A DNA stretch of 64,000 nucleotides. Origin: Thioploca sp. (lineage in GTDB: Bacteria; Pseudomonadota; Gammaproteobacteria; Beggiatoales; Beggiatoaceae). This document shows positions 18,888 through 29,700 of this stretch, piece by piece. The notes under the pieces are model-generated. The model did not search any database. It was not told the origin of the DNA and saw nothing but the letters and a program-made list of their open reading frames with translations. Location: NCBI GenBank assembly GCA_012032555.1, contig JAAUSR010000005.1, forward strand, positions 52,741 through 116,740. Direction: 5' to 3'. The stretch's first letter is position 1; each line of letters begins with the position of its first letter. The translations under genes were made by a program, and so were the position numbers.

Positions 18888-18975
18888 CCAATTAAGTGCT
18901 CATAAACTTATTGAAGAATGGATTAATTGGGTTTCGCTTCGCTCGACCCAACCAACATAATTTATTGATCTATAA
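18888..18975. repeat. Dispersed ~88-bp repeat with TTGGGT...ACCCAA hairpin, copy 1
   Basis: The unit runs from CCAATTAAGTGCT through a hairpin (TTGGGT, a loop TTCGCTTCGCTCG, ACCCAA) to ACATAATTTATTGAT and an AT-rich tail. The second copy is at 35784-35870 with the same order and spacing. The surrounding gap (18749-19067) shows no gene. Confidence 0.75.
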
Positions 18976-19067
18976 TATAATATTATAGTTATTCATTCAC
19001 ATTTAAATTAAGTACAACAAAATTATCAATATTGCCTGACTCACTATTCTCCAGATGGAGATCATTT

Positions 19068-20393
19068 TTACAAAGTAAAGCTGACCGCTGCTATCAACGC
19101 ACCTGGTAATCTCGAGCTATGATCGGAACGTTTTTCATAAGTATCGGTTCTAATAATAAATTCCCGTTCTGCGGTCAGTGCAATTAATTGACTACCCAAA
19201 AGAGAGTACACCGTTTCGTCAAAGCGCATCACATTTAGCGGCGCAATAATTTCTCCTTGTTCAACCCAAAAAGTAGCGAAACGTGTCATTCCCGTGATCC
19301 GACCGGCAGCGCGGTCTGAGTAATTTAAGTACCAGAGATTATTGATGTAGATACCCGTGTCTAATGTTTCTACAATATTTAACGATGGAAAATCACCGGC
19401 TGCTAAATCAAGAGAAGTTGGAGATTCTTCGTCATTAGCACCATTGGTTGTTATTCCATATTCCTTAGCCGAGCGTGGCGAAACTAAAGCGGCATGGAAA
19501 GCACCTTGTTGTATTAAAGTAACCTGATTGGGTTTAACAAATCCTTGATTTTGAAAAATCGGACTTAAACCGTCAGCCGTATTTTCACATAAAGTTACGC
19601 TAGAATGAAAAGTTTGTTTCGGTTCAGCTAGCATTCGTAACAAAGGCGTTTCTTTAGTCTGCTGTGCTTTCAATCCGAAACCATTCCAACAAAGTAATTG
19701 GAGAATTTCATAGAGGGCTGTTGGTGCGAGGTAAACTCGATATTGACCGGGCTTGATAACACGGGGTTGGTATTTAAGTACTTCAAGTTGGGTGAGGGCA
19801 TTACTGAATTTATTTTGTAATTGAATTTTTTCCCAATTAAAACCAGCATAAGCTGTTTTAACGGCTTTATCTTTTTTATAATATAAGCTCCAATCTAAGT
19901 TGAAACTGTAGCGGCTATGCCAATTACGTTGACCAAAAGAATTAGCAAAGCCGGTAAAACTACTGCCACTCGCATAAATACCAACAAAGTCAGTATGTTG
20001 TACGGTATCAATAATGTCCGCTAAAATAATTGAAGTTTCCGGTAAATCATTGCGACCAATGGATTCAGTAGATTGAACTTCAGTCGCGTAAAGTAAATAG
20101 GGATCGGCTGGAAGATGGGGTAATTGATCGCGTAACTGAGAGAGTAAAGTCACAATTCGGTCTTGATCAAGGCGTAATTGACTACTCAAGGTTAATTTAC
20201 CGATGGCATGACGATTACCGCGAATTAGATCCAGTTCGAGATAATATTGTTCAACACTACCCGGTTGACGGATTTTTCCACGATTAAACCGAATAAAATC
20301 GGACTGTTCGCCGGAAAATTCACACAGGTAAATTTCGTCTTTCCGTAATTGTGAACTGATAAAATCAGCTAAAGTGTAGAAATAATCTTGCAT
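19068..20393 (-). CDS. pmbA: TldD/PmbA family protein, TldE-type subunit
   Basis: The 441-residue product is the partner subunit of a TldD/TldE protease. In E. coli this complex degrades unfolded peptides and processes modified peptides such as microcin B17 leaders. It lacks the HExxxH metal site, as expected for the TldE subunit. It has the C-terminal signature GITGMTRFATFWVEQGEIIA and the motif TSLDLAAGDFPSLN. The ATG at 20393 overlaps the tldD stop (TGATG), with GGAGGA just upstream; a TTG three bases earlier is the alternative. Coupling to tldD is direct. Substrates here are unknown. Confidence 0.85.
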   Translation of the reverse strand: MQDYFYTLADFISSQLRKDEIYLCEFSGEQSDFIRFNRGKIRQPGSVEQYYLELDLIRGNRHAIGKLTLSSQLRLDQDRIVTLLSQLRDQLPHLPADPYLLYATEVQSTESIGRNDLPETSIILADIIDTVQHTDFVGIYASGSSFTGFANSFGQRNWHSRYSFNLDWSLYYKKDKAVKTAYAGFNWEKIQLQNKFSNALTQLEVLKYQPRVIKPGQYRVYLAPTALYEILQLLCWNGFGLKAQQTKETPLLRMLAEPKQTFHSSVTLCENTADGLSPIFQNQGFVKPNQVTLIQQGAFHAALVSPRSAKEYGITTNGANDEESPTSLDLAAGDFPSLNIVETLDTGIYINNLWYLNYSDRAAGRITGMTRFATFWVEQGEIIAPLNVMRFDETVYSLLGSQLIALTAEREFIIRTDTYEKRSDHSSRLPGALIAAVSFTL

Positions 20394-21826
20394 CAACTTC
20401 CTCCAAATACATCAACTTGCGTAAAGGCACAAACTGGTGAAGCATGACCCACCATAATTCCTTGATTAGGTTCGCCTTTACCACAATTTGGCACACCTAA
20501 TACTTCAAAAGTCTCTCGATTACCGACTTGGTTTAAATTTCGCCAGAAAGTCGCCGAGATACCTCGGTAATTAGGGTTTTTTACCACTTGGGTTAATTCT
20601 CCATTTTCAATCAGTTGTCCCCATTCACAGCCGAATTGAAATTTATTGCGTGAATCATCAATAGACCAAGAGGAATTAGATTTCATGAAGATACCCCGTT
20701 CAATGGTGTGAATTATCTCTTCAAAACGAGTATGACCGGGTTCAACATTGAGATTCGCCATGCGATCAATCGGTGGACGGTTCCAATTAGTCGCTCTCGC
20801 GTTAGCAACACCAGCTAATCTCGCACGGGCTTGTGATAAATGACCACCGAGCGGTGTGATTAAAATGCCCTGGCGAATGAGGTAAACTTTTTCAGCAGGT
20901 AACCCATCGTCATCAAATCCATAGCTTGCTAATTGTTCAGGTAAAGTAGGATCATAAGTGACATTCAATAAGTTAGAACCATATTGATAATGACCAAACA
21001 TATCTACAGTCACAAAACTGGTTCCAGCATAATTGCGTTCATCACCTAAAATGCGGTCTAATTCCAGCGGATGTCCAATTGATTCATGAATTTGTAATAT
21101 CATTTGATCCGGTGCGAGTACTAAATCCATTCGGTGAGTTGGACAATTGGGTGCCGCTAGTAATTGTAAAGCCTCTTCAGCTAATTGTTGACCTTTACCA
21201 AAAAAACCAATTTCATCTAGTATTTCTAAACCACCTTGTCGTCCATAACCATGTCCACCTAAAGTACGAATCTGAGTATTAACATATTGATTAGCAACTA
21301 CTTTAATATAGGGAAGTAAATAGTGATGCGTTTGTTGAATTTCTCCACCTTGATTTGTTAAGTAAAATTGTTCGGTTTGGATTGATAGCAGTGCGGTTTG
21401 CCAATCGATAATTTTATGGTTGGGGTGACATTGCGCTGATTCTTGATAAAGTAAATCAAATTTAGCCTGATTTGATAAGCTGTTCCAAGGTTTTCTAACG
21501 ACTGATGCGTATTCTCCTTGTTGATGTGGTAGGGTCAGTTTAGAAAAATCAATAAGTTGGTTGGGTTGATTCAGTTGGGTCCATTGTGTGGCTTTAATAA
21601 TAGCTTGTCGTAGTCCGGTTTCACTCAAATCACTCGTTGCTGCATAACCTAATCCACCTTTATGGATGACCGTTATCATGACGCCTTCATCATCATGGTA
21701 AAGCGGTGGTTGTGCAATATCTTGGCGTACTGTCAGGTTTTCAGAATGTTGAGCAACATAACGTAAAGAACAAAAATCAACTGAGGGAACCAGTTTATGA
21801 AAACGTTGCTTGATTAAATCGAGCAT
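20393..21826 (-). CDS. tldD: Metalloprotease TldD
   Basis: The 477-residue protein is the catalytic subunit of the TldD/TldE heterodimer, a zinc protease. The metal site HESIGH spans H247-H252 (in QIHESIGHPLELDRILGDER). The glycine-rich EGGIF-like core and GDERNYAGTSFV are also present, and the C-terminus has the GKGEPNQGIMVGHASPVC motif. It starts with ATG at 21826 and overlaps tldE by one base, so the two are co-translated. A 407-base AT-rich gap upstream holds the promoter. Confidence 0.9.
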   Translation of the reverse strand: MLDLIKQRFHKLVPSVDFCSLRYVAQHSENLTVRQDIAQPPLYHDDEGVMITVIHKGGLGYAATSDLSETGLRQAIIKATQWTQLNQPNQLIDFSKLTLPHQQGEYASVVRKPWNSLSNQAKFDLLYQESAQCHPNHKIIDWQTALLSIQTEQFYLTNQGGEIQQTHHYLLPYIKVVANQYVNTQIRTLGGHGYGRQGGLEILDEIGFFGKGQQLAEEALQLLAAPNCPTHRMDLVLAPDQMILQIHESIGHPLELDRILGDERNYAGTSFVTVDMFGHYQYGSNLLNVTYDPTLPEQLASYGFDDDGLPAEKVYLIRQGILITPLGGHLSQARARLAGVANARATNWNRPPIDRMANLNVEPGHTRFEEIIHTIERGIFMKSNSSWSIDDSRNKFQFGCEWGQLIENGELTQVVKNPNYRGISATFWRNLNQVGNRETFEVLGVPNCGKGEPNQGIMVGHASPVCAFTQVDVFGGS

Positions 21827-22233
21827 AATTTATCTCGCTATATTGGAATTAAGTGGTGTTAAGTCAAATGACTTTATTTTCAATTCATTTATAAAATTCT
21901 ACTATAAATAAATAAATGAATATATTTTTATAACAAAAGTTTATTCCCAATAACTGAAAGTGATTTTAATTATATAAATTATTAATTAATTGGTAATTAA
22001 TTATTCTTAATACCTTATTAATAGACTAGACTATAACCTAATTTTTGCATTTTTTGTGGGTTATAGTTTTCATCACTTCACTATTAATAATAAACAATTT
22101 CTATTTTAATATTTTGATTAATATATTAATATTAAAATGGAAATTAAATATTTTACCAAGATTATTTTGAATAAATCTTATTTTATTTATTTAACTAACT
22201 AATCTTTTCAAAAAAAGAATTTAAATTATAACA
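21827..22233. other. AT-rich divergent intergenic region between tldD and the kinase cluster
   Basis: The region is extremely AT-rich, especially 21890-22230, and holds no reading frame. It separates leftward tldD from the rightward kinase genes, so it must contain two promoters. I cannot choose among the many AT-rich hexamers. Confidence 0.5.
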
Positions 22234-25200
22234 ATGAGTACCAACAACAGATTATTTATTAGTTTGTTATTTTTAGTTTCGATGGGGTTATTCATAATAA
22301 CTCAAATATATGCTTTATCTAATTTAATTACCCAAATGTATCTGCACCCTTTTACGGTAAGTAAAGTAGTACGTGATGTCAACATTAATATTGTTAAACT
22401 GCACTTAAGTATTCAACGGACTGTACTGGTTAAAAATAATGATGATTTCAACTCCATTTGGTCGAACATTCAGTTATATGAAAACCAAATTAATACCGAT
22501 TTGAAGTTAATTAAAGAACGTTTCTTAGGTGATCAACAAGAAGTTGAGGATGTTATTCAAATTCTTAAAAGATGTGATCCATTTCATCATAAAATTGTAG
22601 CGCTGGCTAAATCGGGTAACACCGAACAAGCCCTCTCGATGATACAAATAGATATTAGTAAACATATTCCAGAATTGGAAAAAGAACTCGACGATTTAAT
22701 TCAATTTGCTAATAACAAAGCCACTCAGTTCTTAGAAGAGTCTCATTCACGTGTTAAGCAATCCAATTTATGGAGAGGGATAATTGTTATTATGATAATA
22801 TTCATTGGCGTTTGGATTATACAAGCAGAAAATACTTTACGTAAAAGTGAAGCTCACCTAAAGGGCATTTTTGATAATGTCGCGGTGGGGATTGGTGTCA
22901 TGAATCCAAATGGTAGTTATGTCCAAGCTAACAATCGCTGGCAAGAATTATTTGGCTATTCTGCAGCAGAAATTATTCAACTTCATTATCGAGATGTGAC
23001 GCCGCCGGCTGATCGAGACATAGCAACTCAACAATTCCAACAGTTAACCACGAATAAACAAGCACATCAGCTAGAAAAGCGTTGTCTCCGTAAAGCCGGT
23101 CATATTTTCTGGGCTTTAGTCGCTACAACGCCGATTTACAATTCCAAAGGGGTACTGCAAGCCATCGTGAGCATTGTCGTTGATATTTCGGAACGTAAGC
23201 AAGCAGAATCGGCTTTACAGGAAAATGAGGAGAAATTTAGAAATATATTTGAACATAGCAGTGCTGGTATTGTTTTAGCACAAACCAATGGTAGTTTATG
23301 GATAGTCAACCCAGCTTGGTGTCAAATAATCGGTTATTCAGTGGATGAATTGGCGAAAATGACTTTTCTCGATGTAACTCATCCTGAAGATAAAGAAGCG
23401 AGTTATCAGGCTATACAAAAACTGCTTGCTCAAGAAATTGACCATTTTCAGATGGAAAAGCGTTATGTTCATAAACAAGGTCAAGTGATTTGGGGAAGTG
23501 TTAGTGTTTCACTGGTACGCAATTTCCAAGGTAAACCACTCTATTTCATTGCTCAAATTCAAGATATTACTGCCCGTAAACAAGCAGAAACTCAGTTGGA
23601 GAAAGAACGTCATAAACTATTTGCTGTATTAGATATTTTACCTGCTTTTGTCTATCTCGTTTCACATGATTATTCTGTTCATTTTGTGAATCAACGTTTT
23701 CGGCAGTTATTTGGTGATCCAAATGGATATCCTTGTTACCAATTGATTAATCATTATCAACAACCTTGTCATAATTGCTTAATTGAAGCAACTGCTACTA
23801 TAAAAATGCCTCATATTCGAGAATTAACGATCACTACTGGGCAAACCCATCTTATTTATAGTAACCGGTTTCCCGCCATCGATGACCATGAGGAAATGAT
23901 ATTAGAAATTGGGTTAGATATTACCGAACGTAAGCAAGCAGAAGAAGCACTACGCCAAAGTGAAGCGCAATTGAAAGCGATCTTTGATAACGCGGCGGTT
24001 GGGATCGGTGTGATTAATCCGGAAGGGCAGTATATTCAAACGAATCTCAAGTGGGCAGCGATGCTGGGTTATTCAGTAACCGAACTCTTACAAAAACGTA
24101 ATTTTGAGATCACTCATCCACAAGACCTTGAAACAACTCGTACCCAACTGAATCAATTGCTTGCTGGCACGATTGATAGTTATCAACTTGAAAAACGGTT
24201 TATCCGTCAAGATCAAAGTGTTTTTTGGGGAGAATTATCAGTTACGCCCATTCGGGATCAACATGGGAGAATACAAGCAGTTATTGGCATTGTGATTGAT
24301 ATTACTGAACGTAAGCGTGCAATTGAAGCTTTACGGGATAGTGAACGATATCACCGTATTTTAATTGATGAAGCGGCTATTGGATTAGGATTATTTAATC
24401 AACAAGGTATCATCGTCGAATTGAATACGGCTTTTGCCAATATTATTGGTTATGCCATTGCGGAAGCGGTTAATCAGTTGAGTTACCAAGCGATTACGCC
24501 GCCTGACTACGCCCTATCTGACCAAGAACAAGCCAGACTTTTACAAACCAGCGGTCGATTTGGACCTTATGAAAAAGAATTTATCCATAAAGCTGGATAC
24601 TCAGTCCCAGTTAGGTTGTCTGGCTTAATTATCACTCACCAAGGGGAACCCTTGACATGGGTCAATGTCGAAAATATCACTGAGCAAAAACGAAATGAAG
24701 CACAATTAAAAGCAGCTAATTTTCAATTGAGCCAATTTAAAAGTACCCTGGATATGACGTTGGATGGGGTCTACCTATTTGATACCGATACCTTAAAAAT
24801 TTTTTACGTTAATCAAGGTGGTATCAATCAATTAGGTTATACTCAAGCAGAACTCTTACAAATGTCTCTTAACGATATTAAGCCCCCCTCGGCAACTGGG
24901 TATGCGGACGCTTTAACAATACCTTTTACTAAGGATTTATTACCAGCAGTCACTTTTGAAACACAACATCGACATAAAAGTGGTGAGTTAATTCCAGTGG
25001 AAGTCTTTTTACAATATATTCAATTTTCGGAAAATACCAATTATTTTATTACCATTGTTCGAGATATCACCGAGCGCAAACGCACCGAATCCCAATTAAG
25101 AAAGGCGATAGCAGCGGCTGAACGCGCTAAACAAGCGTCTGAATTAGCTAACCAGGCGAAAAGCACTTTTCTGGCACAGATGAGTCATGAGTTACGTACC

Positions 25201-26649
25201 CCCTTGAATGGTATTTTAGGCTATACTCAAATATTACGCCGCGATAAAACTTTAAGTGTCGAACAACAAGAAAGTATAGAGATTATTCATCGTAGCGGTG
25301 AATATTTACTCACTTTAATTAATGATATTTTAGATCTATCTAAAATAGAAGCGGGTCGGATTGAGTTATACCCAACTCATCTTAATTTAAATCAATTTCT
25401 TAAAGGAATTATTGATCTTTTTGAAATGCGGGCTAAACAAAAGGGGATTTGTTTTAATTGTGAATTAGTTTCACCACTGCCACCCATTGTTTATGTTGAT
25501 GAAACCAGATTACGCCAGATTTTAATCAATCTACTGGGTAATGCGATTAAATTCACGCAGTATGGTGGTGTGAATTTAATGATTGGTTATCAGAATCCTC
25601 TCCCGTTAACAGAGGATTTTTCCAACACTAAACCCATTACGGCCGTCGATGGAAAACTAACCATTTCATCCCGTCAAAAAATTCGGTTTCAAGTAGAAGA
25701 TACCGGGATAGGCATTGCTCCAGAAGAACTTGAGAAAATTTCCGTTCCTTTTCAACAAGGTGGAGATCCCCACTATCGCATAAAAGGAACGGGTTTAGGG
25801 CTATCTATTACTAAAAAATTAGTGACGATGATGGGTGGGAAACTTCAAGTTAACAGTCAGTTAAATCAAGGAAGTACCTTTTGGGTAACACTTGACCTGC
25901 CACTCGGTTCAATGGCAGAAATGACGGTCCCGATTTCATCTCATCCCACTATTATTGGCTACCAAAGAATGGTAGTTGATAAGCCATTATCGATTTCTAA
26001 CCAATTTGCTCAGTTATCGCCAATACCGATTAAAATTTTAGTAGTAGATGACAATCGGGAAAATTGTTCAGTGTTAGTTAACTTGTTAATACCATTAGGT
26101 TTTCAGGTAGAGATGGCGTTAAATGGTCGGGAAGCCATCGATAAAGCGATTCTCTCTAAACCCGATTTAATTTTGATGGATTTGAGTATGCCGGTGATGG
26201 ATGGTTATGAAGCAACTCGCCAAATTAGGCAAAATCCGGTGATTAAAGATGTCATTATCTTAGCCGTTTCCGCGCGCGTCTTTGAAACCGATATTCAACA
26301 AAGTCGAAAAGCCGGTTGTAATGATTTCATTGCTAAACCGATCCGTCTCGAACAGTTGTTAGAACAACTTCATCATTATTTTAACTTACAATGGGTTTAT
26401 GATACGGTAAGCGAAACGCCAGTTGAATTAGCAGAAATTAATAGTACTACACCTTTTACTAAGCCCTCGGCGCAACAAGCTGCCGTTTTATTTAATCTCG
26501 CTAAACGGGGTGACCTCAGTGGTATACTTGATTATGTGGAACAACTCAAACAAGATCAACGTCTCATGCCTTTTATCAAACAAATTCAACAACTTGCTAA
26601 CCAAATTCAATTGAAGCAAATTCGAGAAATCGTTAAAAATTATCTTTAA
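22234..26649 (+). CDS. Hybrid sensor histidine kinase with six PAS domains and a receiver
   Basis: This 1471-residue membrane kinase has TM1 (about 7-28), a helical periplasmic sensor of about 150 residues and TM2 (179-197). Six PAS/PAC units follow at about 203-320, 330-447, 455-565, 575-692, 700-816 and 825-947, each closing with a DITERK-like sequence. A short coiled coil leads into the dimerisation domain with phospho-acceptor H985 in MSHELRTPLNG. The ATPase domain has the N box LINLLGNAIKF near 1098, then EDTGIGIAPEE and GTGLGLS. A receiver carries D1316 (LILMDLSMPVMDG) and K1368. A ~60-residue tail starting SAQQAAVLFNLAKRGDLSG is shared with the next gene. It leads a run of three signalling genes; the signal is unknown. 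No clear ribosome binding site is visible. Confidence 0.92.
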   Translation: MSTNNRLFISLLFLVSMGLFIITQIYALSNLITQMYLHPFTVSKVVRDVNINIVKLHLSIQRTVLVKNNDDFNSIWSNIQLYENQINTDLKLIKERFLGDQQEVEDVIQILKRCDPFHHKIVALAKSGNTEQALSMIQIDISKHIPELEKELDDLIQFANNKATQFLEESHSRVKQSNLWRGIIVIMIIFIGVWIIQAENTLRKSEAHLKGIFDNVAVGIGVMNPNGSYVQANNRWQELFGYSAAEIIQLHYRDVTPPADRDIATQQFQQLTTNKQAHQLEKRCLRKAGHIFWALVATTPIYNSKGVLQAIVSIVVDISERKQAESALQENEEKFRNIFEHSSAGIVLAQTNGSLWIVNPAWCQIIGYSVDELAKMTFLDVTHPEDKEASYQAIQKLLAQEIDHFQMEKRYVHKQGQVIWGSVSVSLVRNFQGKPLYFIAQIQDITARKQAETQLEKERHKLFAVLDILPAFVYLVSHDYSVHFVNQRFRQLFGDPNGYPCYQLINHYQQPCHNCLIEATATIKMPHIRELTITTGQTHLIYSNRFPAIDDHEEMILEIGLDITERKQAEEALRQSEAQLKAIFDNAAVGIGVINPEGQYIQTNLKWAAMLGYSVTELLQKRNFEITHPQDLETTRTQLNQLLAGTIDSYQLEKRFIRQDQSVFWGELSVTPIRDQHGRIQAVIGIVIDITERKRAIEALRDSERYHRILIDEAAIGLGLFNQQGIIVELNTAFANIIGYAIAEAVNQLSYQAITPPDYALSDQEQARLLQTSGRFGPYEKEFIHKAGYSVPVRLSGLIITHQGEPLTWVNVENITEQKRNEAQLKAANFQLSQFKSTLDMTLDGVYLFDTDTLKIFYVNQGGINQLGYTQAELLQMSLNDIKPPSATGYADALTIPFTKDLLPAVTFETQHRHKSGELIPVEVFLQYIQFSENTNYFITIVRDITERKRTESQLRKAIAAAERAKQASELANQAKSTFLAQMSHELRTPLNGILGYTQILRRDKTLSVEQQESIEIIHRSGEYLLTLINDILDLSKIEAGRIELYPTHLNLNQFLKGIIDLFEMRAKQKGICFNCELVSPLPPIVYVDETRLRQILINLLGNAIKFTQYGGVNLMIGYQNPLPLTEDFSNTKPITAVDGKLTISSRQKIRFQVEDTGIGIAPEELEKISVPFQQGGDPHYRIKGTGLGLSITKKLVTMMGGKLQVNSQLNQGSTFWVTLDLPLGSMAEMTVPISSHPTIIGYQRMVVDKPLSISNQFAQLSPIPIKILVVDDNRENCSVLVNLLIPLGFQVEMALNGREAIDKAILSKPDLILMDLSMPVMDGYEATRQIRQNPVIKDVIILAVSARVFETDIQQSRKAGCNDFIAKPIRLEQLLEQLHHYFNLQWVYDTVSETPVELAEINSTTPFTKPSAQQAAVLFNLAKRGDLSGILDYVEQLKQDQRLMPFIKQIQQLANQIQLKQIREIVKNYL

Positions 26650-26733
26650 AACAACAACGTTATCAATTGACTTGCTTATCAACTTACTTTTATCATGAAC
26701 TAATAGCGGTTTTCGAGATGATTATGATAACCC

Positions 26734-29700
26734 ATGTTAAATTTAGCCAATTACACCATTACTGAAAAGATTTACGAGAATTTACAAACCATTGTTTACC
26801 GTGGTTATCGACATGATGATAATGGTCCAGTGGTAATTAAAAGCCTAGTTCAATACCCGGATGTTAAGAAAATAGCACAATTACATCATGAATATGAAAT
26901 AACTCAGCACTTAAATTTGAAAGGTATCACTCAATTTTATGAACTAATACAATGTAATAATACGTGGATTTTAGTTTCAGAGGATATTAATGGTGATTCG
27001 CTAAGAAATATTTTGGCTCAACTCAAAGCTCAAGATGAGCAGCCGTCTCTTCTCGCTGATTTACCGCTATTACCACTGACTACCTTTTTACCGATTGCTA
27101 TTCAATTGGCTGATATCTTAGGTGAATTACATGCACATCGTATTATTCATAAAGATATTAAACCAGCTAATATTATTATCAATTTAAAAAATGATTTAGT
27201 TAAACTCATTGATTTTAGTATTTCTAGTTATCTCGATGTTGAAAATCATCAGTTGACAAGTAGTCCGCAGTTATTGGAAGGCACTTTGGTTTATATGTCT
27301 CCAGAACAAACCGGGCGAATGAATCGCAGTCTTGATTACCGTACTGATTTTTATTCATTGGGGATGGTTTTTTATGAGATGTTAGTGGGTCATCCTCCTT
27401 TTCAAAGCCAAGATCCGATGGAATTGGTGCATTGTCACCTAGCGGTTTTGCCACTGGCACCGCATTTCATTAAATCAGCTATTCCGCAAGCGATATCTGC
27501 TATTATCATGAAATTAATAGCAAAAGTAGCTGAAGATCGTTACCAAAGTGCTTATGGTTTGAAAGTGGATCTAACAACTTGTTTACATCAATTACAAACC
27601 ACTGGAACTATTGAAGACAATTTTATTTGTGGACAGCAAGATATTTCTGAGCGATTCCAGGTTGCGCAAAAATTATATGGACGTGAAACCGAGATTGAAA
27701 CTTTATTAACTACCTTTGAGCAAGTCAGTCCCGCTACCGTTATATTATCTTCCCATAGCCATTCATCCTTATCCAGTTCAGCAACCGGTCGGGTGGCGAT
27801 GCTACTCGTCTCCGGCTATTCGGGAATTGGTAAGACTAAACTGGTACAGGAAATTTATAAACCACTTACCCCCCAACAGGGTTACTTTATTTGGGGTAAA
27901 TTTGATCAACTGCAACGCAATATTCCTTACAGCGCCTTTGGTGCCGCTTTTACCGAATTAGTCCGACAGTTATTAGTAGAAAGTGAACAACAGCTTTCAC
28001 AATGGCGGGAAAAATTTTTAACAACTTTAGGCAACCAGGGTCAAGTGATTACCGAAGTCATTCCAGAAATTGAATTGATTATCGGTAAACAACCACCGCT
28101 ACCTGTACTGATTCCGGCAGAAGCACAAAACCGGTTTAACACCGTTTTTCTAAGCTTTATTCAGGTGTTTTGCCAACCAGAACATCCGCTTGTCATTTTT
28201 CTAGATGATTTACAGTGGGTCGATGCGGCTAGCTTAAGATTAATCGAATTCATTATGACTCATCAGCAAATCCATCATTTATTGCTGGTAGGTGCTTATC
28301 GAGAAAATGAAGTTTCTCCAACTCATCCTTTAATAATGACCATCACTACTTTACGTAATCAAGGTAGTCCACTAACTGAAATCGTCTTAGCACCATTAAC
28401 ATTGTCCCAGTTAACTCAATTAATAACTGATACGCTGCATAGCGAACCCACTGCGGTTCAGGATCTCGCTAAACTTGTTATGGCGAAAACCCAAGGTAAT
28501 CCTTTCTTTGTTAATCAGTTTCTTAGCACGCTCTATCAAGAAAAATGGCTGTATTTTGTGTCACCACAATTTGCTAACACTTCAACTTGGGGTTGGCAAT
28601 GGAATATCAAACATATCGAAGCCCAAGCAATTACCGATAATGTAGTTGACTTAATGGTTAGAAAATTGCAAAAATTACCGGCTAATACTCAACAAGTATT
28701 ACGTTTGGCAGCTTGTATCGGTAATCATTTCAATCTCAAAACCCTAGCAATTGTTTATGAAGACACTATTTACCAAACTTATCAAGATTTATTACCGGCG
28801 CTACCAGTCGGTTTAGTTTTATCTTTATCCGGATTGGAAGCAATTGAGGAAACTGATCCGGTGGTATCAATCCACTTTTTCATTTTCAATTACCGATTTT
28901 TACACGATCGCGTCCAACAAGCCGCTTATACTTTGATCGATGACGATCAAAAGCAAGCTGTACATTTACAAATTGGACGTTTGTTATTAGCACAGCTGGC
29001 TATTGTTCCAGAACAATTAGCTGAGCGGCTGTTTGAAGTAGTTGATCACCTCAATATAGGACAAACCTTAGTAACCCTTGAGACTGAACAAATTGAATTA
29101 ATAAAACTCAATTTAACTGCAGCACAAAAAGCTAAGAAATCAACCGCTTATTCTGCATCTTTACAATATTTATTAGCCGCTTTTCGGTTGCTTCAAGCCG
29201 GGCAGCAATTGGACGAACAATTATGGAAGCAACAGTATGATTTGGCTTTACAACTTTATAGAGAACGAGCCGAAGTTGAATATTTGAATAATCATTTTGA
29301 ACAGTCCGAAGCGATTATTCATCAAATCATTGCCCGGGTTAATACCGCCTTAGAAAAAGCCGATATTTATCATATGTTAATTATACAATATACCCTCCGT
29401 GCCCAATATGCTGAGGCGATTCAGACCGGTCAGCAGGCATTAACCTGGGTGGGTATTGAGTTGCCCGTAACCCATTTTGAAACGGCTCGGGATAACGAAT
29501 TAACGACGATGAAAGCTAAAATCGGGGATCGCTCTATTGCGAGCTTATTTTATTTACCCTTGATGTCCGATCCAGAGAAACAAATGGCGGTAAAATTATT
29601 AATTACCATGGGTCCCCCATGCTATCGTTCGCATCAACGTTTGTGGGCAGTGATTGTACCTAAAGTGGTTAATCTTTGCTTAGAATATGGTAACGTTCCT

